Shown piece by piece: positions 1 through 8,512 of a stretch of 64,000 nt of DNA; positions within the stretch are counted from its first letter, which is position 1, and every line of letters starts with the position of its first letter. The translations under genes and the position numbers were made by a program. The notes under the pieces were generated by a model that saw nothing but the letters and a program-made list of their open reading frames with translations, was not told the origin of the DNA and searched no databases. The stretch is taken from contig NZ_JAMXSS010000001.1 in assembly GCF_024124825.1 (NCBI RefSeq), positions 4,066 to 68,065 of the forward strand, read 5' to 3'. The stretch is from Arthrobacter sp. H16F315. Lineage in GTDB: Bacteria; Actinomycetota; Actinomycetes; Actinomycetales; Micrococcaceae.

Positions 1-1316
1 TTCGGCTTCTGCGGTGAGCAGCGTCCGTCCGGCGTCGCGCAGCCCCAGCAGGGCGCGGAGTTCAACGGCCTGGGTTTTGGGTACTGCGAGGTCGGAGTGG
101 GAGCCGTTCTGGACAACGGTGAAACCGTCGTCCTTGGCGCTGATGTGGCCGTCCCATTCGTGGGTGGCGGCCGGGACGTAGGCGGCGCGCTGGCGTTCCT
201 GCTCGACGGTCCGCTCTGTCATGACCAGTCCTGCGGACCGAGCTTCGTTAACGACATCAGCCAGGGCACCGTTCAGGCGGGCCGGGACGGCTGAGAGGTC
301 ATCGGTGGTCAGCTGCAGGGTCTCGGCCCCGTACATGCCATGGCTGACGTGAAGCTCGCCCAACAGGCGGTTGGGGTACTCGTCAAAGTAGGAGTTCAGG
401 CGGGTAATAGTCCCGTCGATCCGGCGGGCGGTGACGGTCTCCCAAAGAGTGGAGGCCGGTTCCTGGCCAGGTTCCCTGCGGCGGAAGATCAACAGGTCCG
501 TCATGGCGTCCGTGCCGGCTGCCTTCCGGTGGGAACCGGTGGGCAACCTCACGGCGCCCACGAGGTCGGCCAGCTGGTTCATTTCCCTGCGGGCTGCCGG
601 GTTCGTGCCGTCCAGCGTGAAGCTGGACGTCAGCACGGCCACCAGCCCGCCGGGGCGGGTCATTTCCAGGGATTTGAGGATGAAATGGTTGTGGATCGAG
701 TGGCCGCCGGCGTTGTGGCGGGGATCGTGAAGCTTGACGTTAGCGAAGGGCACGTTGCCGATGGCAAGGTCGAAGTGACCGGTCGGCAGCTTGGTATCAG
801 CAAAAGACTCGGCCCGGACGGTGGCCTCCGGGTAAATGGCCTGGGAGATGGCCGCCGTGGTCGGATCCAGCTCCACACCGGTCATCTCGGCGGTGTCCGG
901 GGCAAAGCCCATGAACGTTCCAACCCCGGATCCCGGTTCCAGAACAGTGCCCCCGGTGAAGCCCAGTTCCTGCACGGTGGACCACATGGCCTGGACGTAG
1001 GCGGCATCGGTGTAGTGGGCGTTGATCGTGGTCCGGCGCGCGGCGTCGTACTCGGCCTCGGTCAGGAGGCTGCGCAGATGCTCGCGGTCCCCGGTGTATT
1101 CCTCCCGGGATTCATCGAATATCTGGAAGACACCCTGCGCTCCCCAACTTCCCCACCGCGCCAGTGACGCCCTTTCGGTCTCCGTGGCGGATCGGTCCTC
1201 GTTCTGCAGCGTCTGCAGCACCTCGAGGGCTTCAAGGTTCGCCCGAATACGGCCGCGGGCACCGGACGGGGCCAGTTCTTCCTGGGACGACGGGCGGTAT
1301 CTGCCCGTCCCGGTTT
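1..1316 (-). CDS. SNF2 helicase / N6-adenine DNA methylase fusion, N-terminal part (partial)
   Basis: The gene runs off the left edge; about 430 residues of its N-terminal part are visible. The methyltransferase signature is clear: motif I LEPGSGVGTFMG (about 908-945), an acidic GVELDPTTAA loop after it, and a motif IV variant IGNVPF (about 745-765) where NPPF is usual. The segment NAHYTDAAYV before motif I is typical of the giant helicase/methylase proteins on actinobacterial plasmids; the helicase half would lie beyond base 1. Such proteins are thought to protect or modify plasmid DNA. The start is unresolved: the frame stays open back into the preceding small gene and no start codon with a ribosome binding site is visible, perhaps because of a nearby frameshift. 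Confidence 0.75.
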
Positions 1317-1665
1317 CTAGTAGAGCTGCTGGCGCAGCTTGTCCGCTTCCGCCATCGAGTCCAGGTACTCCTGGATACTCGGGTTCACGTACTCTTCCTC
1401 CTCGTCCTCCGTCTCCGGTGGCGAGAGCAGGTCGTAGCGGACGATCTCCTCGGCCTGGTTCCGCGCTGCGTTCAGCCGGCCTACCTTCTCCAGGTAACCC
1501 TCCCCTTCGGGTCCGGTCCCGCGATCTTGATCAGCAGCCCGTCCACTTGTTCTTGGGCTTCCTCCCCAGCTTGGTGAAGAAGTCCTCCGGGTCCTGGATC
1601 TGGCTGTAGCGTGTGGGACTGGCTGTCTTCCAGGCTTCCTGAGCCTGCCTGCCGTACTTGTTCAT
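1317..1665 (-). CDS. Small conserved plasmid protein, two frameshifts
   Basis: ATG at 1665 follows a good GAGGAG site. The product begins MNKYGRQAQEAWKTASPTRY. The frame breaks at the CCCC runs 1564-1567 and 1502-1505 (plus-strand bases). Adding one base to each restores one continuous 116-residue acidic protein that contains EEAQEQVDGLLIKIAGPDP and GRLNAARNQAEEIVRYDLL and ends KLRQQLY. I know this type of protein as a neighbour of the plasmid helicase/methylase gene, whose N-terminus directly follows. Its function is unknown. The two breaks are more likely read errors than decay, because both flanking segments keep a coherent sequence. Confidence 0.6.
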
Positions 1666-1747
1666 TGCGATCCTCCTCGGGTGCCGCCCATAGAGCTTCA
1701 AAGCTCAACTGGCCATCGATTTGTTTCTTACGCCCCGCCATGGACAT
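1662..1747 (-). CDS. Very small ORF upstream of the conserved plasmid protein
   Basis: ATG at 1747 (or 1741) opens a short basic product starting MSMAGRKKQIDGQLSFEALW. As sequenced, the frame runs on into the next gene's other frame. One extra C in the CCC before GAGGAGG would end it at a TGA overlapping the next ATG (ATGA), giving about 28 residues and translational coupling. Function unknown. It could also be only a leader. Confidence 0.3.
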
Positions 1748-1881
1748 CTCCCCCTGGTGCCTCGTGTGGTCCGGGGGTTCACGCTAGCGGGGATTCACTG
1801 ATATCACCTGTCACAGGGGGACCACTCCCCCGCGTCGGCAGCTTCCGTCATCTCGACCGGTGTCCACACTGAAACCATTGA

Positions 1882-1942
1882 GATACCGCATAGATACTGG
1901 GCTGATACTTTTTAGATACTGCTGTGATACTGCTTTGCTACT
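1882..1942. repeat. GATACT iterons at 11-bp spacing (putative partition site)
   Basis: GATACC/GATACT hexamers start at 1882, 1893, 1904, 1915 and 1926, with a degenerate GCTACT at 1937: six units, each exactly 11 bp apart, on one face of the helix. They sit just downstream of, and touch, the stop of the small ParB-like gene. Direct hexamer arrays of this kind are centromere/operator sites for ribbon-helix-helix partition proteins, so the neighbouring 99-residue protein is the likely binder (inference). Confidence 0.7.
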
Positions 1943-2237
1943 GGTTGCGGGTAGCCCGGCGGCGTTCCAGTTCCGGCCAGATGATGGATTCGAGCAGCTT
2001 CTGTTGGCTGCGTCTGTCAGCGTCTGCCGATTCCTTGAGCAGCTGCTTCTGGTAGTCGTTGAACCGGAAGAGGATGCCCTGCGGGCCGACAGGGGCGTTG
2101 GGGTCCAGGGGAGCCTCGTCGACCTGGGGGGCGTAGCCGCCTTTGCCGAATTCTTCGGCCCTCCTGGCTACGGCGTCCTCGTCCCCAGCTACCGCCGTGG
2201 ATGCCACTGCGGGGGCTTCGCGTTTCTTTATAGCCAT
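1938..2237 (-). CDS. Small ParB-like (ribbon-helix-helix) partition protein
   Basis: 99 residues, ATG at 2237, overlapping the last 10 bp of parA (the ATG lies in ATGGCTATAA, which also holds the parA stop), so the two are translationally coupled. A basic, flexible N-terminus is followed by a strand-helix-helix segment (GILFRFNDYQKQLL, then RRSQQKLLESIIWPELERRR) that fits a ribbon-helix-helix DNA-binding fold. Position directly after a ParA ATPase and beside hexamer iterons indicates the centromere-binding partner of a type Ib partition system. The family is too divergent for a firm name. Confidence 0.6.
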   Translation of the reverse strand: MAIKKREAPAVASTAVAGDEDAVARRAEEFGKGGYAPQVDEAPLDPNAPVGPQGILFRFNDYQKQLLKESADADRRSQQKLLESIIWPELERRRATRNQ

Positions 2238-2872
2238 TCCTCAATCTCCTTCACTAGTACCTGCACTTCGGCCTTGGCCGATCCGTTCGAAATCTCGATG
2301 ACGCCCTTGCCAGCCGGGATGCTGTCCCGATAGGCCTTCCTGATCTTCAGAGCCGCGTCGATACGCGGGATCTGCGGGTAGTCCCGCAGGAAGTCCTTGG
2401 CCTCGTCCTCCTCGGTTGCAGAGGAATAGGTGGGCACCTGGGTGAGCAGCGCGGCGACTTTGAGCTTCGGGTTCATGTCTTTGGCGGTCTCGATGAGTTC
2501 GACCATGCCGGGAATGGTGTCGAGGTCGAACTGTGAGGGCCTCACCGGGATGAGCATCAGGTCCGCGACGGTCATCGCTGTCCGCATTTCCTGGCTGTCG
2601 TGCCCAGGGGCGTCCACGATCACATAGTCGTACCGGGCGCCTAGGTCTTTGAGAGCTTCCCGGACGTTGCCGGTTTTCTGGATGGCATGGACGCGGGGGA
2701 GTGAGTCGTCCTGGGCGCGGTCAGCAGCCCACGTGGACGCGGACTGAACGCTCTTGTCGCAGTCAACGATCAGGACGTCACGTCCTCTACGGGCAAGCTC
2801 GGCCGCGACGTTGATGGTCGTCGTGGTTTTGCCTGTCCCGCCCTTCTGACTGGCTATAAGGAGTACTGGCAT
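2228..2872 (-). CDS. parA: ParA-family partition ATPase
   Basis: 214 residues, ATG at 2872. The deviant Walker A box KGGTGKTTTT lies at about residues 10-19, and the second motif VIVDAPGHDS around residue 85. There is no N-terminal DNA-binding extension and the length is right for the small type Ib ParA proteins that segregate low-copy plasmids by oscillating on the nucleoid. The upstream region carries GATAC-type repeats that probably act as operator and partition sites. It forms an operon with the small ribbon-helix-helix gene downstream. Confidence 0.92.
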   Translation of the reverse strand: MPVLLIASQKGGTGKTTTTINVAAELARRGRDVLIVDCDKSVQSASTWAADRAQDDSLPRVHAIQKTGNVREALKDLGARYDYVIVDAPGHDSQEMRTAMTVADLMLIPVRPSQFDLDTIPGMVELIETAKDMNPKLKVAALLTQVPTYSSATEEDEAKDFLRDYPQIPRIDAALKIRKAYRDSIPAGKGVIEISNGSAKAEVQVLVKEIEEWL

Positions 2873-2896
2873 GGTCGTCCTCTCATCTGCAGCAAT

Positions 2897-3004
2897 GATA
2901 CTGCGGCGATATCAGCTTGAAACTATAGTAGCGGGGCGATATCTAAACAGTATAAGGCTGAAACTGATTTGATACTAATATCATAGAGGTATCACCGTGA
3001 TACC
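2897..3004. promoter_or_regulatory. GATAC/GATATC repeats in the parA promoter region
   Basis: GATACT at 2897, GATATC at 2908 (11 bp apart), GAAACT at 2919, GATATC at 2938, GATACT at 2971, and a 17-bp perfect palindrome GGTATCAC-C-GTGATACC at 2988-3004. This lies directly upstream of parA and uses the same hexamers as the array downstream of its partner gene. Probably operator plus partition site, giving autoregulation (inference). Confidence 0.6.
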
Positions 3005-3131
3005 AAGTACTCGGCGCCCCCGCCGCTGCCCCTTGGGCGCCTGGGCCCACGGGACGTTGACCAAATTCAGGGTCCTTGTTGTGGCCTGGCTGCTACCGTG
3101 AAGGCCATTCAACAATGGGGGAGAGGCAACC

Positions 3132-3344
3132 GTGGAAGCTCTAAATGCGTCGCTGTACAGGGTTGTGCTGATTGTCAGCTTGATGCTTGCTGGGGTCTTC
3201 TTTGAGGAATACAGGTGGCCGGTCTGGATCCTCGCTGCCTGTGTTGGCATTTCTACGCTGCTCTGGTCTGTGTTCGTGTATTTCGGGACAGCTGCCGAGC
3301 GCAGGCGGACCGAGGCACACCTCGCCCGCTATCCCGAAGCCTGA
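3132..3344 (+). CDS. Small two-helix membrane protein
   Basis: 70 residues from GTG 3132, preceded by GGGGGAGAGG. Two hydrophobic helices (about residues 9-24 and 29-52) separated by a short polar EEYRW loop, then a basic arginine-rich tail. Transcribed away from parA. I do not recognise a family; the topology suggests a small inner-membrane protein. Confidence 0.55.
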   Translation: MEALNASLYRVVLIVSLMLAGVFFEEYRWPVWILAACVGISTLLWSVFVYFGTAAERRRTEAHLARYPEA

Positions 3345-3511
3345 GGCCCTTAAGTCCCCTCACCAACCCTTAGACCAGAGCCGTTGCGTTGTCCCCGTTG
3401 TGGGCCGGTGGAGACCGGAGGATGAATCTCAAAGCGGTCCACACTGGGGGCAGGGTAAGCGACTAGCATTAGGCGATCACCATCAGACCTCCACCAACTA
3501 GGAGACACACC

Positions 3512-3838
3512 TTGGCTGTTTGTTCAGTTCTTCGATGCGAGCAAGAGACCGCCGGAAGGTTTACAACCAACGAGAAGGTGTTCATGGAGACGGCCGTGTG
3601 CGGCGATCACCTCCAGAAGCTCAAGTCCGGGGAACCTTGGAAGTACCAGAGCACGAGCCACGAGTTACTGATGGACTCTGACATGCCGCCTGTGATTGTA
3701 AATTTCAGCCTCGACGAAGGTGTTGGACCGGGCGTGACCTTGAGTCTTGCTACGGACGGAAACGAGAAGCCACACACGTTCTGGATCAGCCGCGAGCACG
3801 CCAAACAGCTTGGTTCCTTCCTATCGGGGAAGTCGTAG
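3512..3838 (+). CDS. Hypothetical protein, 108 residues
   Basis: TTG start at 3512 with an AGGAG site 8-12 bp upstream. No signal peptide or membrane segment. The N-terminal CSVLRCEQE...VCGDH arrangement (three Cys, one His) could bind a metal, but this is speculative. The rest is a soluble mixed alpha/beta sequence. The GTG gene that follows begins 13 bp downstream, so they are probably cotranscribed. No family recognised. Confidence 0.5.
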   Translation: MAVCSVLRCEQETAGRFTTNEKVFMETAVCGDHLQKLKSGEPWKYQSTSHELLMDSDMPPVIVNFSLDEGVGPGVTLSLATDGNEKPHTFWISREHAKQLGSFLSGKS

Positions 3839-3850
3839 CGAAGGATTTCC

Positions 3851-4036
3851 GTGAGCAGCGCAGAGGCCACTAAATACGAGTACAAGGCCGTCAAAGTGGA
3901 CCACCGGTCCAAGCAACAGTCGAAGGAACTCACCAAGCTCTCCGAGCGAGGCTGGGAGATTGTGCAGATCGGAGCGCCTGCCATGCAGATCGGTTACAAA
4001 ACTGTGCCAGTGCAGGTCCGTCGTCCCAAGCGATAG
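3851..4036 (+). CDS. DUF4177-like small protein
   Basis: 61 residues from GTG 3851. The pattern KYEYKAV...LTKLSERGWEIVQIG matches the short DUF4177 domain (aromatic-rich first strand, helix, then GWE-hydrophobic strand). The role of this domain is unknown. It ends 41 bp before the convergent replication-type gene. Confidence 0.55.
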   Translation: MSSAEATKYEYKAVKVDHRSKQQSKELTKLSERGWEIVQIGAPAMQIGYKTVPVQVRRPKR

Positions 4037-4077
4037 CTGAGACCTCGATAGCCTGAACACACTCACTGACAACCTGC

Positions 4078-5448
4078 TTAGAAGACGCTTCTGACCAGGG
4101 CAATGCCGCGTTTGAAGGCGCTGACCGCCTCTGTATCTGGCTCGCGGCGTTTCTTCTCTTCCTTCGCTGCGGCGATGGCCCGAGCCGTTGCTTCCTGGGA
4201 GCGGCGGGCTGCTTGTTTGCTGGGCGGGTAGATGGGGTGTCCGTTGAGGCGCCAGTGGTTGAGCCGGCTTTGGAGCAGGCGGGCGATGTCCAGGGCACCG
4301 TCGAAACCGTCATGTGGGTGGGCCGATCCGTCAGGTTTGAAATCCAGGGCATGGAGGACATCTCTGGGGGAGTAGTCCTCCCGGAAGTAGGGTGCCAGTA
4401 TCCGTACAAGGTGCCTGGACCGGAGTTTCCGTAGTGGAGGTGAGTGCCATTGGACGGTTCGGGCGGCTTGTAACTCGTTGAAGGATCGGGTTGCCTCGTC
4501 CGGGGCGCTTGTCGTTCCGGTAATTGGCCATTGAAGGTCTGTACGAGCGGCCTCGATCTTGGCTGTCTCACGTGCTGCCGCCTCAAAATGGGCTTTCAGT
4601 GTGGGCGAAGCCCACTCCTTCTTCCCCTTGGGGGCTGAGTTTCCTTTTGGCAGGTTAGGGTTGCCATTTATGTCCACAAGCTGCCGGAATTTCTGCAGGA
4701 GTGGATCGAGTCTGCACTTGAAATCCATGCGCTGGACTTCCTGCTCGCCAAACTCCGCGAGCTCCTGCTCGGTTGCGAGGCGGCAGAGCACATAGACGGC
4801 ACGGTCGGCCATCCGGTCCGGCCTTGCTCCCTCTTTGAAGAGGTTGGAGTTCCCGTCCGCGGTCTTGGGTGTGTAGATGGCTGAGCGGCCGCCGGCTACT
4901 ACGCCGAGGAAACCGTGACGCCGCAGCCAGCGCTTGATGCGGCCCAGGGTGCCGGCGCCGATACCGGCGGTGGCCATGAGGTAATCATTCCCGGGGGTCA
5001 CGGTGTGGCTGTTGTAGTCGTAGGCCACGAGAAGCTGTGCGGCCACGGCCAGCAGGTTCCGCCGGAAGTCGGCCCTGTGCCAGACGAGTTTGGGGTGCTG
5101 CCGGATAGCGTCTAGCCAGTCAAAACCGGTGGTGAGGGGGCAGCTGCCCTCCGGAACGGCACGGAGGACGTTTTCTTCGTCCCGTTCCATGAGTCGGTTG
5201 ATGCGCCGCGGTGCATCAGTGCGCTTGGAGTGATCTCCCACGTGTGCGGGGTCCCGGCGTTTCCACAGACCGGGTAAACCCTGTACAGCGATGGCCTCCA
5301 TAGACGATGTTGTGGAGCAGTGTTGCTGGGGGCGCGGGCGACGTTCGGCGTCGGTGACGTGAGAGCCAACATACGCGTCGGAATGCGTTGACGCCGGGAT
5401 AAGGTCCGGTACCATAGACGCAGCAAGTCCTTTCTTTTGACAAAGCAA
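4078..5448 (-). CDS. Putative plasmid replication protein (winged-helix type)
   Basis: Up to 456 residues. The TTG at 5448 gives the longest frame; ATG 5415, preceded by AAAGAAAGGA, is a good alternative start. The N-terminal 80 residues are low-complexity and may not be translated. The core (about residues 100-215) has helical segments followed by a helix-turn-helix/winged-helix stretch, DYLMATAGIGAGTLGRIKRW, then a wing-like GRSAIYTP. The C-terminal part is helical and basic. The architecture recalls replication initiators of Arthrobacter-type plasmids, but I cannot exclude another DNA-binding role. Confidence 0.5.
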   Translation of the reverse strand: MLCQKKGLAASMVPDLIPASTHSDAYVGSHVTDAERRPRPQQHCSTTSSMEAIAVQGLPGLWKRRDPAHVGDHSKRTDAPRRINRLMERDEENVLRAVPEGSCPLTTGFDWLDAIRQHPKLVWHRADFRRNLLAVAAQLLVAYDYNSHTVTPGNDYLMATAGIGAGTLGRIKRWLRRHGFLGVVAGGRSAIYTPKTADGNSNLFKEGARPDRMADRAVYVLCRLATEQELAEFGEQEVQRMDFKCRLDPLLQKFRQLVDINGNPNLPKGNSAPKGKKEWASPTLKAHFEAAARETAKIEAARTDLQWPITGTTSAPDEATRSFNELQAARTVQWHSPPLRKLRSRHLVRILAPYFREDYSPRDVLHALDFKPDGSAHPHDGFDGALDIARLLQSRLNHWRLNGHPIYPPSKQAARRSQEATARAIAAAKEEKKRREPDTEAVSAFKRGIALVRSVF

Positions 5449-5534
5449 AGGGAGCGTCCTCGCAAGAGGAAGCTGCAGTGAAATGGTTCAGATCACGTCC
5501 CGCCAAGAACTGAGATCTGAACGCATACTTAGAT

Positions 5535-5559
5535 GAAGGCCCGCCGAGTGCGGGCCTTC
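5535..5559. terminator. Hairpin terminator
   Basis: Perfect 10-bp stem GAAGGCCCGC / GCGGGCCTTC with a 5-nt loop. It lies just past the stop of the minus-strand gene ending at 5564 and within the upstream region of the minus-strand gene starting near 5448, so it most likely isolates the latter from read-through. The T tract on either side is weak. Confidence 0.6.
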
Positions 5560-5563
5560 AGCT

Positions 5564-5806
5564 TTAACTGGCTTTAGACATCGGCAATGTCTCCGGTAGT
5601 TGGGATCGGTCGAACCAGGAGGGCAGTCCATCGGGCTGCAACTCCGCCCGAAGATGAGCGATCAGCTGCTCCATGGCTTCGCCGGTCGACACACCCATGT
5701 TGTCGGCCACGGCGAAGAAGAAGTTTTTGTCCTCCTTCGGCACCAGCGTATTGAGCTGGACGTTGTCCATTGCTGTTCCGCGATGCCTGCGCCGTCTCGT
5801 AGCCAT
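5564..5806 (-). CDS. Small CopG/ribbon-helix-helix-like protein
   Basis: 80 residues from ATG 5806; an internal ATG at 5770 (MDNVQLNTLV) is an equally good start. The core NVQLNTLVPKEDKNFFFAVA, then a helix (MGVSTGEAMEQLIAHLRAEL), has the strand-helix-helix layout of small plasmid copy-control or antitoxin DNA-binding proteins. It sits beside a putative replication gene and a second small regulator, which fits copy control (inference). Confidence 0.5.
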   Translation of the reverse strand: MATRRRRHRGTAMDNVQLNTLVPKEDKNFFFAVADNMGVSTGEAMEQLIAHLRAELQPDGLPSWFDRSQLPETLPMSKAS

Positions 5807-5875
5807 AGATCGAAAATAGCCTTAAGAATATGCATTACGCGGGATTCGGCCCGCGTGTCTTCCTAAGAAGAACAT

Positions 5876-6196
5876 TTAACGCCCTCGTAAGTAATCCTTG
5901 AGGCCGTCAAGTAATTGCTCCAGGCGCTCAGGCAGGACTGTGAATGTCACGGTCCGCCCTCGGCGTTGACCTGCGGGGACATCGGCTTCCACCAGGCCTG
6001 CGTCTTCGAGTCCCTGGAGTGTCCGTCGTGCCGTGTTTGGATCGGTTCCGAGTTCGCGAGCCAGGTCTGCTGCCCCAGTTGGGCCGTGGATTGAGAGATG
6101 GCGCAGTATCGCGCGGGAGAACATCGTCCCGAATGACTCGATGGCCATTTCTACGTCCCTAGGCAGGGAGCTCGGGGGGCGAATATATCGGGGCAT
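5876..6196 (-). CDS. Winged helix-turn-helix regulator (ArsR/MarR-like)
   Basis: 106 residues, ATG 6196. The segment SRAILRHLSIHGPTGAADLA, followed by ELGTDPNTARRTLQGLEDAG and a wing with GRTVTF, is a classic winged helix-turn-helix. It has no extra ligand domain. It is divergent from the conjugation operon that begins at 6.4 kb and could control it or the neighbouring small genes. Confidence 0.65.
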   Translation of the reverse strand: MPRYIRPPSSLPRDVEMAIESFGTMFSRAILRHLSIHGPTGAADLARELGTDPNTARRTLQGLEDAGLVEADVPAGQRRGRTVTFTVLPERLEQLLDGLKDYLRGR

Positions 6197-6425
6197 CCAA
6201 TCATTTTGTCACTTCCTGTGTTTTACTCTGCCGCGGTTCCCATAAGACTACATTTAATGTCGTTTTAGGGTAATGTCTTAACTGTCGCACAGACAAGAAC
6301 GCAGATAGCCGTGACCACTGACACAGAGAGGCTGTGTGACAAGCGATTCCGGCTCAACGTGTGGACAATGGCCTGTTGGTCCACCAAATGGAATATGTCA
6401 GTGGCAGCTGGTGGCTGTGGAAACG

Positions 6426-6893
6426 ATGTCCAAGGGGGAGGGACGGATTTTGAAGAGTTTATTGCCGTTTGGCACGCCGTGGCAGATGGACGGCGCTCTG
6501 CGTGAACGGGCGATCCGGGAACGTGAGATCTTCCGGTCCTGGGTGGCTGAACTGGACGTCCCCGCCGGGCAGGTGCGGGTACTGAGTGAACTTCTGGAAT
6601 TGATGGATGAGCGCGAGTTCGTTGAGGGGCGCGCTGCCTGCGTGACCTACGAGGCCGAGCTTGCCCGCCGTACAGGGCTGGGGGACTCCCTGGAAGGTGT
6701 CCTCAAAGACCTGAAGGACGCGGGCATACTGACCTCCCACCGGGCGGCCGAAGTCTTCAAGGATGGACGCCCGGGCGTGGTGCTGCGGATTCGACGCCCG
6801 GGCGTCGTCCTGACCGTCGAAGCCGCCGGTCCTCTGTGGCTCAAGGATTCCTGGTTCCGTAACCGGGGCGAGGGCTTTCCTGATGCAGCGTAA
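6426..6893 (+). CDS. Hypothetical first gene of the conjugation operon (helical, wHTH-like)
   Basis: The start is ambiguous: the frame opens at 6336, with ATG 6426 (chosen) and 6486 as later choices, none with a strong ribosome binding site. The product is mostly helical and charged. A segment ACVTYEAELARRTGLGDSLE followed by DLKDAGILTSHR looks like a winged-helix element. Its 3' end overlaps the next gene by 11 bp, tying it to the conjugation operon. No family recognised. Confidence 0.5.
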   Translation: MSKGEGRILKSLLPFGTPWQMDGALRERAIREREIFRSWVAELDVPAGQVRVLSELLELMDEREFVEGRAACVTYEAELARRTGLGDSLEGVLKDLKDAGILTSHRAAEVFKDGRPGVVLRIRRPGVVLTVEAAGPLWLKDSWFRNRGEGFPDAA

Positions 6894-7962
6894 GTCGCTT
6901 GGCCTGGTGGCACTCATTGCCATCCCCGGGCTGTTCCTTGGTCTGATCTTCTCCATGCTGTTGCTGTTGGCCCCCGCGAAACCTGCTGTGGCTCACTGCG
7001 GTCCGGCCATCTCTGTTGTCATCGATGGCAACACCAAGGTCGAGGGCTACACCGAGGAACAGTTGAAGAACGCCGCGTCGATCATGGGTGCCGGCCAGGC
7101 ACAGGACCTGTCCGTGAAGGGTCAGATGATCAGCGTCATGGTCTCCCTGGGGGAGTCGGGGTTGCGTGTCCTGGACCATGGCGATGGACCCGGCCCGGAT
7201 TCCCGTGGGTTGTTCCAGCAGCGCGACAACGGCGCTTGGGGCTCCTATGCAGACCGTATGGACCCCACCACCAGCGCCACGAACTTCATCAAGGCTTTGA
7301 AGGCCGTTCCGGGTTGGGAGCTGTTGGAGCCGACCCTCGCCGGTAACAAAGTTCAGCGCAACGCCGACCCTTACCACTACCAGAAGTACTGGCCTGAGGC
7401 CCTCAAACTCGTCCAGGCACTCTCGGACGGAAAGTTCGACGTGGAAGGCAGCGACTGCGCCATCCCGGGAAAGTCCGGTGCCGGGGATGACTACCCGTGG
7501 AAAGACGCTCCCACCTGGTTGCAGGTCGGAGCGAACGCTGCCAGCACCTCGCCGCTGGGTATGTACAACCGAGAGTGCGTTGACTTCGCGCTGTGGCGCG
7601 TGAACCAGCAGATGGGTTCCGCCAGCGCACCCTTCAAATTTCTCAACGGCACGTTCCGCCCGGATGGGCAGGGCCTCGGCTCGGCTCTGACGTGGAAGAG
7701 CGGCTGGGACGCCAAGGGCTGGCCCACCGGCAGCACCCCACGGGCCGGCGCGGTCGTTTGGTACGCACCCGGAACCGGGGGAGCGGACCCGACCTTCGGC
7801 CACGTTGCGGTGGTCAAGGAAGTCAGTGACGACGGGACCTACGTCGAAGAGGGCTACAACGGCAACCCGGCCCCGGATGACCACAGCTACTACACCCGGA
7901 CAGTCAGCAGCAACGTCCCTTCAGCCTTCCTGTACCTGCCCACTCAAGAGGAGAAAAAGTGA
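6883..7962 (+). CDS. Conjugation peptidoglycan hydrolase (transglycosylase-like + CHAP)
   Basis: 359 residues. An N-terminal membrane anchor (about residues 7-35) is followed by a domain with GESGLRV...DSRGLFQQR, the pattern of actinobacterial transfer-associated lysozyme-like domains. A C-terminal CHAP domain has the expected catalytic Cys232 (YNRECVDFALW) and His307 (FGHVAVV). It would open the cell wall for the secretion channel, the VirB1 role. It overlaps the upstream gene by 11 bp and the downstream lipoprotein gene by 4 bp (GTGA). Confidence 0.85.
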   Translation: MQRKSLGLVALIAIPGLFLGLIFSMLLLLAPAKPAVAHCGPAISVVIDGNTKVEGYTEEQLKNAASIMGAGQAQDLSVKGQMISVMVSLGESGLRVLDHGDGPGPDSRGLFQQRDNGAWGSYADRMDPTTSATNFIKALKAVPGWELLEPTLAGNKVQRNADPYHYQKYWPEALKLVQALSDGKFDVEGSDCAIPGKSGAGDDYPWKDAPTWLQVGANAASTSPLGMYNRECVDFALWRVNQQMGSASAPFKFLNGTFRPDGQGLGSALTWKSGWDAKGWPTGSTPRAGAVVWYAPGTGGADPTFGHVAVVKEVSDDGTYVEEGYNGNPAPDDHSYYTRTVSSNVPSAFLYLPTQEEKK

Positions 7963-8471
7963 AAAAGCCCTTGGCCCTGCTCACCGTGGCCCTGCTCTGC
8001 GTTTCATGCGCACCGGCAGCGAACACGACACCGGCAGAACCAGCCAGCACCACGCCCACAGCGTCCGCCCCCGTCTCACTGAGCGCCAACAGCGGACCAC
8101 AGGCCCCCGGAGGAACAGTCCCAGCCTCCACCGGCATCACCTGGGATCAGGCCAGCAAAGACAAAGCCGCGGAAATCGCTGAGAAGGCAATGGACGACTT
8201 CGCGCGCCCCAACGTGGAGGAAAAGCAATGGGCCAACGATCTTGCCCGCTGGCTGACACCACAGGCCACCGCCGACTACTCGGCAGTGGACCCGGCCAAC
8301 ATTCCGGCCAACCTCGTCACCGGCCCGGCCACGCTGACCGTCGACGAAGCCAACGGCTACGGCGTCACGGCAGCTGTCCCCACCAATGCCGGGACCTACA
8401 CGCTGCAGCTGCTCCGCACGGGCACGGAAGCCCCGTGGAAGGTCAACCGGCTCACACCACCCACGTCCTAA
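7959..8471 (+). CDS. Conjugation-associated lipoprotein
   Basis: 170 residues from GTG 7959, overlapping the previous stop. The signal peptide ends in a lipobox (LLCVSC, Cys at about residue 19). A Thr/Pro/Ser-rich linker follows, then a compact domain with a helix (KAMDDFARPNVEEKQWANDL) and strands, similar in layout to small NTF2-fold VirB8/TcpC-like proteins. Likely an envelope component of the secretion channel. Confidence 0.6.
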   Translation: MKKPLALLTVALLCVSCAPAANTTPAEPASTTPTASAPVSLSANSGPQAPGGTVPASTGITWDQASKDKAAEIAEKAMDDFARPNVEEKQWANDLARWLTPQATADYSAVDPANIPANLVTGPATLTVDEANGYGVTAAVPTNAGTYTLQLLRTGTEAPWKVNRLTPPTS

Positions 8472-8512
8472 GCGCCGCACCTCTCCATCTCACACACGTA
8501 AGGAAGAAGTTC